Shown here piece by piece: positions 16,049 to 24,989 of a DNA stretch of 64,000 nucleotides. The notes below the pieces were generated by a model, which worked only from the letters and a program-made list of their open reading frames with translations, had not been told where the DNA came from and searched no databases. Positions within the stretch are counted from its first letter, which is position 1, and every line of letters starts with the position of its first letter. The translations under genes and the position numbers were made by a program. Source of the DNA: UBA1952 sp965246855 (lineage in GTDB: Bacteria > Bacteroidota > Bacteroidia > Chitinophagales > Chitinophagaceae); NCBI GenBank assembly GCA_965246855.1, contig CBDFFP010000006.1:186001-250000 (forward strand), written 5' to 3'.

Positions 16049-16147
16049 CTTTTGTCACCCCGAAACGGGGTCTTGTAGGCTTGCAGCAGGTTACGTCCGG
16101 CAAGTTCCTCCCGATGAATCGGGACAGGCTTTTCCGGGATGACAAAA
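16049..16147. repeat. REP-like palindrome, TTTTGTCA family (first of two in this gap)
   Basis: The element has CTTTTGTCAC and TGACAAAA ends with an internal CCCGAAACGGGG hairpin. The 305-base gap 16003-16307 holds this element and the next one, and I see no gene in it. Confidence 0.7.
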
Positions 16148-16161
16148 AAAGCATCGGAAAT

Positions 16162-16239
16162 CTTTTGTCATTCCCGAAGGGAATCTCACAAGAAGGTAAG
16201 ACACGCGTGCTTCTAAGATCCCGTTCCGGGATGACAAAG
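16162..16239. repeat. REP-like palindrome, TTTTGTCA family (second)
   Basis: CTTTTGTCATTCCCGAAGG at the left pairs loosely with CCGGGATGACAAAG at the right. It has the same orientation and ends as the element 14 bases upstream. Confidence 0.7.
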
Positions 16240-16307
16240 GATTATCGGCAAAAAAACAACCACTTTTTCACAGCTTTCTTTTCAAGGCTAAAGGCTACCT
16301 TACAGTT

Positions 16308-16496
16308 ATGATTAAAGAACCGAAAGGTGTTGATTTCTTCACCACAGGAAGACAACCTTCTGAAGCCGAATTCTCCCGAATCAGCGAGTTGATAAGAAAA
16401 GAAAAGGCGAAGCTTTCAACAGCGACTATCAAGCGGCGGGTCAACAGGAAAGACACTGAAAGCACCTCTGCTCCAGCGCAGATAAAAGGCTACTAA
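16308..16496 (+). CDS. Small hypothetical protein (62 residues)
   Basis: This short gene has an ATG at 16308 and ends 5 bases before the convergent MlaD-like gene. The sequence (VDFFTTGRQPSEAEFSRISE, then LIRKEKAKLS and a basic tail) looks like a real soluble helical protein and recalls small Bacteroidota proteins of unknown function with a 'DFFT-G-x-P-(S/T)-x-x-E' opening. It has no signal peptide. The function is unknown. Confidence 0.6.
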   Translation: MIKEPKGVDFFTTGRQPSEAEFSRISELIRKEKAKLSTATIKRRVNRKDTESTSAPAQIKGY

Positions 16497-16501
16497 AAAC
16501 T

Positions 16502-17452
16502 TTACGGCTCCACCGTCCTTGCCCTTCTCCCAAAAATATTCACGTTGATATACCGGCTTGGATGTTTACGCAAATCCTCGGCCAGCTTCGCGAATTCGGC
16601 AGACGTGCGGCTCAGGTTTTGGTAAAGCGCCGTGTCCGTAGCCAGCTTGCCGAGCGAGCCTTCGCCCGCATCTATGCGGCGCAAAAGCCGGTTGAGATTT
16701 ACCGCCGTGCTTTGCAATTCCGCTACCGTTGCGCCAATTGGGGCGTCGCGCAGTTGGCTGCTCATGCGGCTCAGGTTGGAAAGCGTCGTGTCAATCCGCG
16801 CGCGGTTTCCGGCGAGCATCGCGGTGGTTTGTTCGGCGTTGTCAATCGTACGGCCCAGCGCACCGCTCTTGTTTTGCAGGGTTTTGGAGACGCCTTCAAA
16901 ATGCTGCATCGTTGCGTCCAGCGAAGCCACGGCGTGCGCAACGCGCAGACGGGTATCTTCTCCAAAAACGGTGTTCACGCCCGCCAGCAAAGTGTCCAGG
17001 CGCAATGTGATTTGCTGCACGTTGCGCAGAATGGGTTTCAGTTCATCGGAAAGGCCGTCAATCTTTCCCGGCTCGTTGGCCGAAGGCAATTCCGCACCGC
17101 TTTCCAGCGGCTCGCGGCTTTCGCCCAGCTCTAAGCGGATGCCTTTTGCGCCCATTAAATCCACACTGTACAGCGTCGCCACCGTGCCGCGCGTTACCGC
17201 GTAGCCGTCCTTCACCGACATGCCCACGCGAATGCTGCCGTCTTCTTCCAGAGAAATGCCGCGCACACGCCCCACCGCCAGTCCGCGAATGGCAACAAGC
17301 GAAGAAGGCTGTAATCCCTGAACGCTTTCAAAGCGCGTGTAGTAGAGCTTTTCGCCGGCAAGAAAACCTTTCCCCCGCAGGTATTGAAAGCCGACGAAGA
17401 ATACGACGAGCGCAACGGTTACCAACAAGCCGATTCTGATTTCTTTGCTCAT
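16502..17452 (-). CDS. MlaD/MCE family lipid-transport protein
   Basis: This 316-residue protein is the substrate-binding subunit of an MCE-type phospholipid transport system between the inner and outer membranes. The N-terminal anchor (IRIGLLVTVALVVFFVGFQYL, residues 5-25) is followed by one MCE domain with the core VQGLQPSSLVAIRGLAVGRV near residues 44-63. The rest is a long helical region (about 140-300) that would build the periplasmic stalk. No mlaE or mlaF gene is adjacent. The minus-strand box TAATTTCG at 17497-17504 is a candidate -7 element. Confidence 0.92.
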   Translation of the reverse strand: MSKEIRIGLLVTVALVVFFVGFQYLRGKGFLAGEKLYYTRFESVQGLQPSSLVAIRGLAVGRVRGISLEEDGSIRVGMSVKDGYAVTRGTVATLYSVDLMGAKGIRLELGESREPLESGAELPSANEPGKIDGLSDELKPILRNVQQITLRLDTLLAGVNTVFGEDTRLRVAHAVASLDATMQHFEGVSKTLQNKSGALGRTIDNAEQTTAMLAGNRARIDTTLSNLSRMSSQLRDAPIGATVAELQSTAVNLNRLLRRIDAGEGSLGKLATDTALYQNLSRTSAEFAKLAEDLRKHPSRYINVNIFGRRARTVEP

Positions 17453-17496
17453 CTCCGAAGCAGTGTCTGCGGGAAATTTTGGGGTGTAAAAAGCGG

Positions 17497-17504
17497 CGAA
17501 ATTA
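17497..17504 (-). promoter_or_regulatory. -7 promoter box of the MlaD-like gene (TAATTTCG)
   Basis: TAATTTCG on the minus strand fits TAnnTTYG and would give a leader of about 40 bases. Confidence 0.4.
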
Positions 17505-17627
17505 GAACCTTTGCTTCCGGCGGTATGCTAAAAGATTCTGCCGTGCGGATTAGGGCATGGAATTGTACTTTTAGGCCGAACCCTTTTTGGAATCTCCCCT
17601 CTCCCTTCCCCGCTTCTCTCCCCGCTT

Positions 17628-18392
17628 ATGCAGTACGAAATCCGACAGTCCGGCAAGTTCCATTTTGTAGAAGAAGGCGCTGGCGAGCCATTGGTGTTGT
17701 TGCACGGGCTTTTCGGCGCGCTCAGCAATTTCCGGGATTTGGTGGAGCATTTCCGGCAGAAATACCGCGTCCTGATTCCCATTCTTCCGCTTTTTGACCT
17801 TGGCCTTTTAGACACGACGGTGGGCGGACTGGCGAAGTATGTTACCCGGTTTATAGAAGCGCGCGGACTGGGAAAAGTCCACTTACTGGGCAACTCCCTC
17901 GGCGGGCACGTGGCGCTGGTTTACACGCTTAAAAATCCGGCGAAAGTGGCTACGCTGACGCTCACCGGCTCATCAGGACTTTTTGAAAACGGCATGGGCG
18001 AAACCTACCCCAAGCGCGGTGATTACGAATACATCCGCAACAAAACGGCGCTTACTTTTTACGACCCGGCGATGGCCACGAAAGAGCTGGTAGACGAGGT
18101 GTATGGAATCACCAACAACCGCGTAAAAGTGCTGAAGGTTATTGCCCTTGCCAAGAGCGCCATTCGCCACAATCTGGGCGACGAATTACAAGACATCCAA
18201 GCGCCGACCTGCCTTATCTGGGGACGGAACGACACGATTACGCCGCCGATGGTGGCCGAAGAATTTAAGAAGCTGATTCCCAATGCAGAACTCCACTGGA
18301 TAGACAAATGCGGACACGCGCCGATGATGGAAGTGCCGGGCGAGTTTAACAGCGTCCTAACCGGCTTTCTGCAACGCCACACCGTATCTTGA
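17628..18392 (+). CDS. Alpha/beta hydrolase
   Basis: This 254-residue soluble enzyme has the alpha/beta hydrolase fold. The oxyanion-hole motif LLHGLFGALSNF is near residue 24, the nucleophile elbow GNSLGG near residue 88, the acid near residue 200 (IWGRNDTITPP) and the catalytic histidine in CGHAPMMEVP near residue 228. The closest general pattern is the MhpC/BioH-like esterase or C-C hydrolase group. The substrate is unknown. The upstream DNA is a pyrimidine-rich tract without a clear ribosome-binding site. Confidence 0.9.
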   Translation: MQYEIRQSGKFHFVEEGAGEPLVLLHGLFGALSNFRDLVEHFRQKYRVLIPILPLFDLGLLDTTVGGLAKYVTRFIEARGLGKVHLLGNSLGGHVALVYTLKNPAKVATLTLTGSSGLFENGMGETYPKRGDYEYIRNKTALTFYDPAMATKELVDEVYGITNNRVKVLKVIALAKSAIRHNLGDELQDIQAPTCLIWGRNDTITPPMVAEEFKKLIPNAELHWIDKCGHAPMMEVPGEFNSVLTGFLQRHTVS

Positions 18393-18476
18393 AGAAGCGT
18401 TTCCCCAAAGTTTTTTTGACGCCGTGCGAAAGGGGGTTTTGGGAAGCGCATCCGTTTTAAAAACAAAAGAAAGACT

Positions 18477-19145
18477 TTGGCCTCGCTCGCACAACTAATG
18501 GCGCCTTCCGTGCCCACGCTGCAACGCAGCGACACGGGCAACGACGCGCTGCAACTGATGGATGATGTTCACCTTGCGGAGATTCCGCTGGTAGAAGACG
18601 GAAAATATCTGGCGCTGGTGCGCGAGCAGGATGTGCTGGAATGGAACGTTGCCGCCGGACCGCTGAGCGAAGCTGACGACCTGCTGGCGTATCGCCCGGC
18701 AATCTCCCTGAAAAGTCACCCTTACGAAGTGCTGCGGGTGCTGCATTCGGAGAATCTGGCTGTCATTCCGGTGGTGGATTCCGAAGACCATTATCAGGGT
18801 TCTATCACGCGTTGCGATTTGCTGGATTATCTGGTAGAATCGTCGGGGATTGACAATCCCGGCGCGCTGCTGGTGCTGGAAATTGATTCGCGCAACTACA
18901 GCCTAAGCCAGATTGCCAGTATTTGCGAGCAGGAGGAAATCACCATCCTGTCCAGCAATGTGGCCAACAACCCCGACACGCAGCTTCTGGAAGTAACCCT
19001 CAAAACCAACCGCTTTTCGCTGGGCGGACTGGTGCAGTCTTTTGAACGCCACAACTACCACGTAAAAGAAGTTCACGGCGACAGCAGCGACAACGACGAC
19101 CTCACAGACCGCTACGACAACCTGATGGCGTATCTGGGCGTGTAG
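18477..19145 (+). CDS. CBS-domain protein
   Basis: This 222-residue protein has two tandem CBS motifs (about residues 10-60 and 75-130), which form a Bateman module that binds adenine nucleotides, followed by an ACT-like C-terminal domain (LEIDSRNYSLSQIASICEQE onward). It is a common Bacteroidota protein of unknown target. The start is taken as TTG at 18477 because family members begin a few residues before the 'P-x-L-x-x-x-D-T' strand; an ATG at 18498 is the alternative. Confidence 0.82.
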   Translation: MASLAQLMAPSVPTLQRSDTGNDALQLMDDVHLAEIPLVEDGKYLALVREQDVLEWNVAAGPLSEADDLLAYRPAISLKSHPYEVLRVLHSENLAVIPVVDSEDHYQGSITRCDLLDYLVESSGIDNPGALLVLEIDSRNYSLSQIASICEQEEITILSSNVANNPDTQLLEVTLKTNRFSLGGLVQSFERHNYHVKEVHGDSSDNDDLTDRYDNLMAYLGV

Positions 19146-19182
19146 CATGGGTTATAATCATAGGCCCTCCTGTCTGGCATTA

Positions 19183-19210
19183 TTCATTGTTCATTATCCA
19201 TTATTCATTA
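19183..19210 (+). repeat. Heptameric repeat (TTCATTA family) directly before a start codon
   Basis: Four 7-bp units, TTCATTG, TTCATTA, TCCATTA and TTCATTA, end 5 bases before the GTG start at 19216. A further weak heptad stretch (CATGGGT-type) lies at 19146-19163, directly after the CBS gene stop. Confidence 0.8.
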
Positions 19211-19215
19211 AGAAA

Positions 19216-19803
19216 GTGATTGCCATAGACAATGTTCTCCTTTCCGACGACGTGATTGAAGCGCATTTTGTGTGCGATTTGGAGCGTTGCCTCGGTGGCT
19301 GCTGCGTGGATGGCGATTGTGGCGCGCCGCTGACGGAAGCCGAAGCACAGGCGATGCCCCAAATCTTCGCTGACATCCGCGACATGCTGCCCGAACACCA
19401 CGTGAAGGCGGTGGAAGAACAGGGCGCGGTGGTTTGGGACAACGAACACGGCCACGTAACGCCCACGATTCACGGCGGCATTTGCACCTACGCGATTACA
19501 GATGAGAAAGGCATCGTGAAATGCGCGATTGAGCGAGCGTATGTGGAAGGAAAAACACAGCACCAAAAGCCCATTTCCTGTCACCTTTTCCCGCTACGCG
19601 TGACGGTGAGCGAAGGCTTTGAAGCCGTGAATTACGAACCGCGTAAAAAGCTCTGCCGCCCGGCGTGCAAGCTGGGGAAGAAGCTGAAAGTGCCGGTGTA
19701 CAGGTTTCTGAAAGATGCGCTGGTGCGGAAGTACGGCGTGGACTTTTACGAGGCGCTGGATGCAGTGGCGAAACACAAAGTAGATGAAGCAGGAAAGGGA
19801 TAA
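19216..19803 (+). CDS. DUF3109 family cysteine-rich protein
   Basis: This 195-residue protein belongs to DUF3109, a Bacteroidota family with conserved cysteines that may bind an iron-sulfur cluster. The cysteine pattern is CDLERCLGGCCVDGDCGAP at the N-terminus, then GGICTYA, KCAIE, SCHLFPLR and LCRPACKLG. The GTG at 19216 is chosen as start because family members begin just before IAIDNVLLSDD; an ATG at 19147 would add 23 residues encoded by the heptameric repeat. The biochemical role is unknown. Confidence 0.85.
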   Translation: MIAIDNVLLSDDVIEAHFVCDLERCLGGCCVDGDCGAPLTEAEAQAMPQIFADIRDMLPEHHVKAVEEQGAVVWDNEHGHVTPTIHGGICTYAITDEKGIVKCAIERAYVEGKTQHQKPISCHLFPLRVTVSEGFEAVNYEPRKKLCRPACKLGKKLKVPVYRFLKDALVRKYGVDFYEALDAVAKHKVDEAGKG

Positions 19804-19823
19804 TCCATTTTTACAGCGGTAAT

Positions 19824-19887
19824 CTTTTGTCATCCTGAAAGGAACTTGCCGGCTTGCGTTCACTAAGATCCTTCCAGATGACAAAAG
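19824..19887. repeat. REP-like palindrome, TTTTGTCA family
   Basis: CTTTTGTCATCC at the left and GATGACAAAAG at the right are inverted. The middle is similar to the element at 16162. Confidence 0.75.
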
Positions 19888-20078
19888 TTTTTCGCTAAAA
19901 GGAACCAACTGTTATTGCTTAGAGCGCGAATCCAAATAACCTTTCCCCATACCCACATTCGCAAAAGAAACCCCATTTCTGCAAAGCAATCCGTCAAGTT
20001 TGGGCTTTAATCGGGAACTTCGCGCGCCCAAATGTGTTTCTAAAAGAAAAACATTTTCAGGCCGAACACCCCCATTTT

Positions 20079-21101
20079 ATGACTCCTACAAGCGAGAACG
20101 TTACCACAGATATTTGCATTATTGGCGCAGGCCCCGTGGGCTTGTTTTCTGTTTTTGAAGCCGGATTGCTGAAAATGCGCTGCCACCTCGTGGACTTCCT
20201 GCCGCAGGTGGGCGGACAGCTTTCGGAGATTTATCCCCAAAAGCCGATTTACGACATCCCTGGCTACCCGGAAGTGAAGGCGCAGGAACTGGTGGACAAC
20301 CTGATGAAGCAGATTGAGCCTTTCAAACCGACTTATACTTTGGGCGAGCGCGTGGAAGAAATTTCGCGCGACGAGGCCGGACATTTCAACCTCACGACCA
20401 ACGACGGGACGCACATCCACGCAAAAGTCATCGTAGTTGCCGGGGGCCTCGGCTGCTTTGAGCCGCGCAAGCCCGCCGTAGAGCGGCTAGAGGATTTTGA
20501 AGGAAAGGGCGTTGCCTACATCGTGAAAAACCCGGAGACTTTCCGCAACAAGGAAGTGGTGCTGGCAGGCGGCGGCGACTCGGCGCTGGACTGGACGATT
20601 TACCTCGCCGACATTGCCTCCAAAGTAACGCTCATCCACCGGGGCGAAACCTTTCGCGGTGCGCCGGATTCGGCGCAGAAAGTGTTTCAGATGGCGTCTG
20701 ACCGGAAGATTGACCTTATCCTGAAATCCAACATCTCCCGCATCGACGGCAACGGCAGCCTGCGCGAAGTGTATGTAGTGGACGACCAGAAAAATGAAAG
20801 CGTGCTGAAGGCTGATTACCTCGTGCCCTTGTTTGGATTAAGTCCGAAGCTTGGCCCGATTGCCGGCTGGGGATTGAACATTGAAAAGTCGGCGATTGCG
20901 GTGGACACTCGGGATTATTCCACCAACGTGCCGGGCATCTACGCCATCGGCGACATCAACACCTACCCCGGAAAACTGAAGCTGATTTTGAGCGGCTTCC
21001 ACGAGGCGGCGCTGATGGCGCACAGCGCGTTTAAGCATGTGTATCCCAACCAACACCTGAGCTTTAAATACACCACCGTAAATGGGGTAAATGCCTTCTA
21101 A
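20079..21101 (+). CDS. Ferredoxin--NADP reductase, thioredoxin-reductase-like type
   Basis: This 340-residue flavoprotein moves electrons between NADPH and ferredoxin. It has the FAD motif CIIGAGPVGLFSVFEAG (about residues 13-29), the NADPH-binding motif VVLAGGGDSALDW, and the C-terminal FAD motif GIYAIGDINTYPGKLKLILSG. It lacks the CxxC of thioredoxin reductase, which makes it the YumC-type reductase. The start at 20079 is preferred to an upstream in-frame ATG at 20034. A 2Fe-2S ferredoxin gene follows 3 bases later and is its likely partner. Confidence 0.93.
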   Translation: MTPTSENVTTDICIIGAGPVGLFSVFEAGLLKMRCHLVDFLPQVGGQLSEIYPQKPIYDIPGYPEVKAQELVDNLMKQIEPFKPTYTLGERVEEISRDEAGHFNLTTNDGTHIHAKVIVVAGGLGCFEPRKPAVERLEDFEGKGVAYIVKNPETFRNKEVVLAGGGDSALDWTIYLADIASKVTLIHRGETFRGAPDSAQKVFQMASDRKIDLILKSNISRIDGNGSLREVYVVDDQKNESVLKADYLVPLFGLSPKLGPIAGWGLNIEKSAIAVDTRDYSTNVPGIYAIGDINTYPGKLKLILSGFHEAALMAHSAFKHVYPNQHLSFKYTTVNGVNAF

Positions 21102-21104
21102 GAA

Positions 21105-21431
21105 ATGCTGATTCCTCTTACGATTGAAGACCGCAACGGCGAAAGACAACGGGTAGAAATGCCCGATGACATGAGCTTTAGCCTGATGGAAGCGATGAAG
21201 GCTTATGGCTACAACATCCTTGCTACCTGCGGCGGCATGGCGCTGTGCGCGACCTGTCATGTGCAGGTGCTGGAAGGCGGCGAAAATCTCCCGCCCGTAA
21301 GCGATGCGGAACTGGATATGCTGGACACCCTTCCCGACGCGATGGACAACAGCCGTCTGGCTTGTCAGCTCCGCATCGGCGAGGAACTGAAGGACACGGT
21401 GTTTAAGATTTGCGGCGCGGAAGAGGAGTGA
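21105..21431 (+). CDS. 2Fe-2S ferredoxin
   Basis: This 108-residue protein is an adrenodoxin-type [2Fe-2S] ferredoxin. The cluster ligands are in ATCGGMALCATCHV (C-x5-C-x2-C, about residues 40-50) with the fourth cysteine in SRLACQL near residue 87. It lies 3 bases after the ferredoxin reductase gene, so the pair should be co-transcribed and work together as an electron-transfer chain. The end acceptor is not shown by the context. Confidence 0.93.
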   Translation: MLIPLTIEDRNGERQRVEMPDDMSFSLMEAMKAYGYNILATCGGMALCATCHVQVLEGGENLPPVSDAELDMLDTLPDAMDNSRLACQLRIGEELKDTVFKICGAEEE

Positions 21432-21436
21432 ATTTC

Positions 21437-21526
21437 TAATGATTAGTGATGAGGGATTAATGATTAGTGAAGCCTCATTCCATTTGCCTTTCTGTTTGCC
21501 CATTAATCATTACTTATTCATTGCTT
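21437..21526. repeat. Inverted pair of heptameric repeats (TAATGAT / CATTAAT)
   Basis: The left arm 21437-21471 has five units (TAATGAT, TAGTGAT, GAGGGAT, TAATGAT, TAGTGAA). The right arm 21501-21523 has CATTAAT, CATTACT and TATTCAT. The pair fills the ferredoxin-hutH gap and stops 5 bases before the ATG at 21528. Confidence 0.8.
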
Positions 21527-21527
21527 T

Positions 21528-23003
21528 ATGGTTTCCCTGCCCGACCATCTTTCTTTAGAAGACCTGCAACCGCTGCTGGCCGAAACCGAAATCCGCCTTT
21601 CGGACGCGGCGGCAGACCGCATTAACGCCAACCGTTTTTACTTAGACGCGAAGCTCCAAAAAGGCGAGACTTTTTACGGTATCAACACGGGTTTTGGCTC
21701 TTTGTGTGATGTGCGCATTGCGCCCGACGAGCTTTCCCAACTTCAGGAAAACCTCGTGCGCAGCCACGCCTGCGGCATGGGCGACGAAGTTCCGGAGGAG
21801 ATTGTGCGCTTGATGTTGTTGTTGAAAGTTCATGGGTTGAGTCAGGGTTACAGCGGCATTCGCACGGAAGTGGTGGAGCGGCTGGCGCAGTTCTACAGTC
21901 TTGGCATCACGCCGGTGGTATATGAGCTTGGTTCCCTCGGTGCTTCGGGCGATTTGGCTCCGCTCGCGCATCTTTCCTTGCCGCTTTTGGGGGCGGGAGA
22001 AGTGCGGATGAATGGAGAGAAAATGCCCGCCGCCGAAGCACTGAAAAAAGCCGGTCTGGAGCCGCTGGCGCTGGCCGCGAAGGAAGGATTGGCGTTGCTG
22101 AACGGAACGCAATTCATGAGCGGCTACGGCTGCTGGAGCTTGCTTGCTTCGCGGCGTTTGTCGCAGTGGGCGGATGTTATTGCCGCGCTTTCTGCAGAAG
22201 GATTTGATGCGAAATGCGAGCCTTTCCGCGCGGCCATTCACCGCGTGCGCCCTCATGCCGGGCAAGTGGAAACGGCGGCAGAAATGGAGCGTCTTTTGCA
22301 AGGCAGTGAATTGCAACAAGGGGAGAAAAAACAGGTGCAAGACCCCTATTCTTTCCGTTGCATTCCACAGGTGCATGGCGCGACGAAAGACGTGATTGAA
22401 ACGGTGGCGCGCGTGTTGGAAACGGAGATTAACTCCGTTACCGACAACCCGATTGTTTTCCACGACGAAGACGCGATTTTGAGCGGCGGCAACTTTCACG
22501 GGCAGCCGCTGGCACTGCACTTGGATTTCCTCGCTATTGCAATGGCCGAGTTGGCGAATATTTCGGAGCGGCGGACGTATCTGCTGGTATCGGGTCAGCG
22601 CGGCCTGCCGCCCTTCCTCGCACCTGGCGCGGGACTGAACAGCGGCTTTATGATTGCGCAATACACCGCAGCGGCGATTGTGAGCCAGAACAAACAGCTT
22701 TGCACGCCCGCTTCGGTGGACAGCATTGTGAGCAGCAACGGGCAGGAAGACCACGTGAGCATGGGCGCGAATGCGGCCACGAAGTTGCGCCGCCTGCTGC
22801 TGAACGTGCAGCGCGTGCTAGCGATTGAGCTTCTTACTGCCGCGCAGGCGCTGGAATTCCGCCGTCCCGGAAAATCGTCGCCCGCGCTGGAAAGTGTTTA
22901 TGAGCTGGTGCGCAAGCGGATTTCATTTATGGAGACAGACCGGATTTTGCACGACGATTTGGTGGCGGTTGAAGCGATGCTGAACGTGGCGCCGGAGGTT
23001 TAG
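21528..23003 (+). CDS. hutH: Histidine ammonia-lyase family (aromatic amino acid lyase)
   Basis: This 491-residue enzyme removes ammonia from histidine to give urocanate, or acts on another aromatic amino acid. The MIO cofactor triad Ala139-Ser140-Gly141 lies in the fully conserved GSLGASGDLAPLAH. YGINTGFGSL (about 50-59), NGTQFMSGYG, QDPYSFRC and SGGNFHGQPL are family motifs. No other hut genes are nearby, so a tyrosine or phenylalanine lyase role cannot be excluded. Confidence 0.88.
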   Translation: MVSLPDHLSLEDLQPLLAETEIRLSDAAADRINANRFYLDAKLQKGETFYGINTGFGSLCDVRIAPDELSQLQENLVRSHACGMGDEVPEEIVRLMLLLKVHGLSQGYSGIRTEVVERLAQFYSLGITPVVYELGSLGASGDLAPLAHLSLPLLGAGEVRMNGEKMPAAEALKKAGLEPLALAAKEGLALLNGTQFMSGYGCWSLLASRRLSQWADVIAALSAEGFDAKCEPFRAAIHRVRPHAGQVETAAEMERLLQGSELQQGEKKQVQDPYSFRCIPQVHGATKDVIETVARVLETEINSVTDNPIVFHDEDAILSGGNFHGQPLALHLDFLAIAMAELANISERRTYLLVSGQRGLPPFLAPGAGLNSGFMIAQYTAAAIVSQNKQLCTPASVDSIVSSNGQEDHVSMGANAATKLRRLLLNVQRVLAIELLTAAQALEFRRPGKSSPALESVYELVRKRISFMETDRILHDDLVAVEAMLNVAPEV

Positions 23004-23036
23004 GCTGTGGAAAATCAGTAGTTGAGCTAACTATGG

Positions 23037-23109
23037 CGTCATGCCGGGCTTGACCCAGCATCTGTATAAAACAGGATAGTGGAGATTGCGGGTCAAGCCC
23101 GCAATGACG
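23037..23109. repeat. REP-like palindrome, CGTCATGCCGGGC type
   Basis: A 20-bp inverted repeat with two mismatches (23037-23056 with 23090-23109) surrounds a short spacer. The arm sequence is of the widespread GTCAT-type extragenic palindromes. Confidence 0.8.
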
Positions 23110-23126
23110 GCGAAGCTTAGCGCTCC

Positions 23127-23134
23127 TACCTTCG
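23127..23134 (+). promoter_or_regulatory. Candidate -7 promoter box TACCTTCG
   Basis: TACCTTCG matches TAnnTTYG, 86 bases before the lipoprotein start at 23221. Confidence 0.35.
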
Positions 23135-23220
23135 TAACTCGTTCTTTTTCAGATAGGCTCTTTAAAAACTCCTTTACTGAAAGCTTATTTTTACCCTTCT
23201 CAAAACCCTTTTCTCCCACA

Positions 23221-24066
23221 ATGAAAACGCTTCAGCTTCTGCCTGCCGTGCTGGCGCTCTTGGTGCTAGCTTCCTGCAACAATGCTTCCACCGAAAAAAC
23301 GACGGAGGCAACAACAGAGACGGCAATAACAGCGCCTGCTTCCGTCATTCGTTTTGAGGAAGTGCCGCAATCGCCTGATTTTCCAAGCGCAGCACTTGCA
23401 GTAGGCGGTGTTACGTCAGAAGCTGCGGGCGCAGACTCGGCGAAGGTGAAGTTTGCCTTCCACGTGAACGGTTATGAGTTGAAGGCGCAAACCGCAGACG
23501 CGGCGGCCAAAGGCTGTAACAACTCAGATAAAGGCCAGCACATCCATTTCATTCTGGACAACAAGCCTTATGTGGCACTTTACGAGCCGAAGCACGAGGC
23601 GACGGTGGCGAAGAACTCCGAGCATTATGCGATGTGCTTTCTCAGCCGCTCCTACCACGAATCGGTGAAGGAAAAGACGGCGGGCGTGCTGGTGCATTTC
23701 AAGGTGGACGAAAAAGGATTGGTGAAATTGCTGGGAAATCCCTCGGAGCCAATCCTATTCTACAGTCGCCCGAAAGGCGATTATCTGGGCAAAGACACGG
23801 CGAAAGTGCTGCTGGATTTTTACGTGTGGAATGGCACTTTGGGCAACGATTTGAAAGTAGTCGCCGACGTGGAAAACACCACAACCGGCGCGAAAGGTTC
23901 TTACACGTTCACCAACTGGAAACCACGTTTTGTGGAAGGCTTGGGAACGGGCGTGGCGAAGGTGAAACTCCGCCTCACGGACGGCGCGGGCAACACGGTG
24001 AAAGGCCCGCAAAGCGAAGTAACGCGCGAAAACATCCGGCTGGCGGCAGCGGAACCGATGCCGTAA
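23221..24066 (+). CDS. Hypothetical lipoprotein
   Basis: This 281-residue protein has a lipoprotein signal (MKTLQLLPAVLALLVLASC, Cys19) and a Thr/Ala-rich linker of about 25 residues. The mature part is beta-rich and contains HVNGYELKAQT, HIHFILDNKPYVALYEPKHE and a later GAKGSYTFTNWKPRFVEG, which suggests one or two immunoglobulin-like domains; the His-rich strand could bind a metal. No family name can be given. The start at 23221 follows from the signal peptide. Confidence 0.75.
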   Translation: MKTLQLLPAVLALLVLASCNNASTEKTTEATTETAITAPASVIRFEEVPQSPDFPSAALAVGGVTSEAAGADSAKVKFAFHVNGYELKAQTADAAAKGCNNSDKGQHIHFILDNKPYVALYEPKHEATVAKNSEHYAMCFLSRSYHESVKEKTAGVLVHFKVDEKGLVKLLGNPSEPILFYSRPKGDYLGKDTAKVLLDFYVWNGTLGNDLKVVADVENTTTGAKGSYTFTNWKPRFVEGLGTGVAKVKLRLTDGAGNTVKGPQSEVTRENIRLAAAEPMP

Positions 24067-24098
24067 ACGATGTTTCACGGGTTCATGGGCCATGTGTT

Positions 24099-24147
24099 CA
24101 TGAAACATGAAACATGAAACATGAAACATGAAACATGAAATATGACA
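24099..24147 (+). repeat. Seven tandem heptamers, six of them identical (CATGAAA)
   Basis: CATGAAA occurs six times without change from 24099 to 24140. A seventh, altered unit (24141-24147) contains the ATG of nadC at 24142. An inverted ATGTTTCA lies at 24069-24076. Confidence 0.95.
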
Positions 24148-24981
24148 ACTCAAGAATTTATCCGGGCGGCGCTGGCCGAAGACATTGGCACGGGCGACCA
24201 CTCTACGCTGGCGGCAATTGACGCGAATGCGCAGGGCCGCGCGGTCTTGAAAGTGAAGGAGAAAGGGATTCTCGCGGGCATGGCGCTGGCACAGGAGATT
24301 GTTCATTTCTTAGAGCCGGAAGCGCGCTTTTCTTTCCTTAAAAAAGACGGCGATGCGGTGCAACCCGGCGATGTTGCTTTTGAGCTGGACGCGCGGGTGC
24401 ATACCATTCTGCAAGCCGAAAGATTGTTGCTAAATTGTGCGCAGCGCATGAGTGGTATTGCGACGCTGACGCAAGAATACGTGCAGAAGATTGCGGGCTA
24501 CAAAACCCGCATTCTGGACACGCGCAAAACCTCGCCCTTGTTCCGGCAGTTTGAGAAGGAAGCAGTAGTGATTGGTGGCGGGATGAATCACCGCATGGGG
24601 CTGTATGATATGGTGATGTTGAAGGACAATCACATTGACTTTTGCGGCTGCATTGCGAAGGCGCTTTTGCGCACACGGGACTATCTCCAACGGGAAAATT
24701 TGCCACTGAAAATAGAAATTGAAACGCGCAATCTGGACGACGTGCGGCAGGTGCTGGAAGCTGGCGGAGCCGACCGTATTATGCTGGACAACTACGCGCC
24801 GGAACAGGTAGCCGAAGCGGTGAAGCTGATTAACGGGCGCGCTGAAACAGAGGCTTCCGGCGGCATCCATCTGGGCAATATTGTGGACTATGCTGCAACG
24901 GGCGTGGACTTTATTTCCGTCGGCGCAATTATCCACCACGCGGTGAGTTTGGATTTGAGCTTGAAGGCGGTGTTGGTATAG
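24142..24981 (+). CDS. nadC: Nicotinate-nucleotide pyrophosphorylase (carboxylating)
   Basis: NadC converts quinolinate and PRPP to nicotinate mononucleotide in NAD synthesis. The 279-residue protein has the N-terminal motif EDIGTGDHSTLAAI, the central RMSGIATLT and ILDTRKTSPLFR, the substrate-binding HRMGLYDMVMLKDNHI and a C-terminal ASGGIHLGNIVDYAATGVDFISVGAI. It starts inside the seventh unit of a heptameric repeat; nadA and nadB are not adjacent. Confidence 0.96.
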   Translation: MTTQEFIRAALAEDIGTGDHSTLAAIDANAQGRAVLKVKEKGILAGMALAQEIVHFLEPEARFSFLKKDGDAVQPGDVAFELDARVHTILQAERLLLNCAQRMSGIATLTQEYVQKIAGYKTRILDTRKTSPLFRQFEKEAVVIGGGMNHRMGLYDMVMLKDNHIDFCGCIAKALLRTRDYLQRENLPLKIEIETRNLDDVRQVLEAGGADRIMLDNYAPEQVAEAVKLINGRAETEASGGIHLGNIVDYAATGVDFISVGAIIHHAVSLDLSLKAVLV

Positions 24982-24989
24982 CGCGAAGC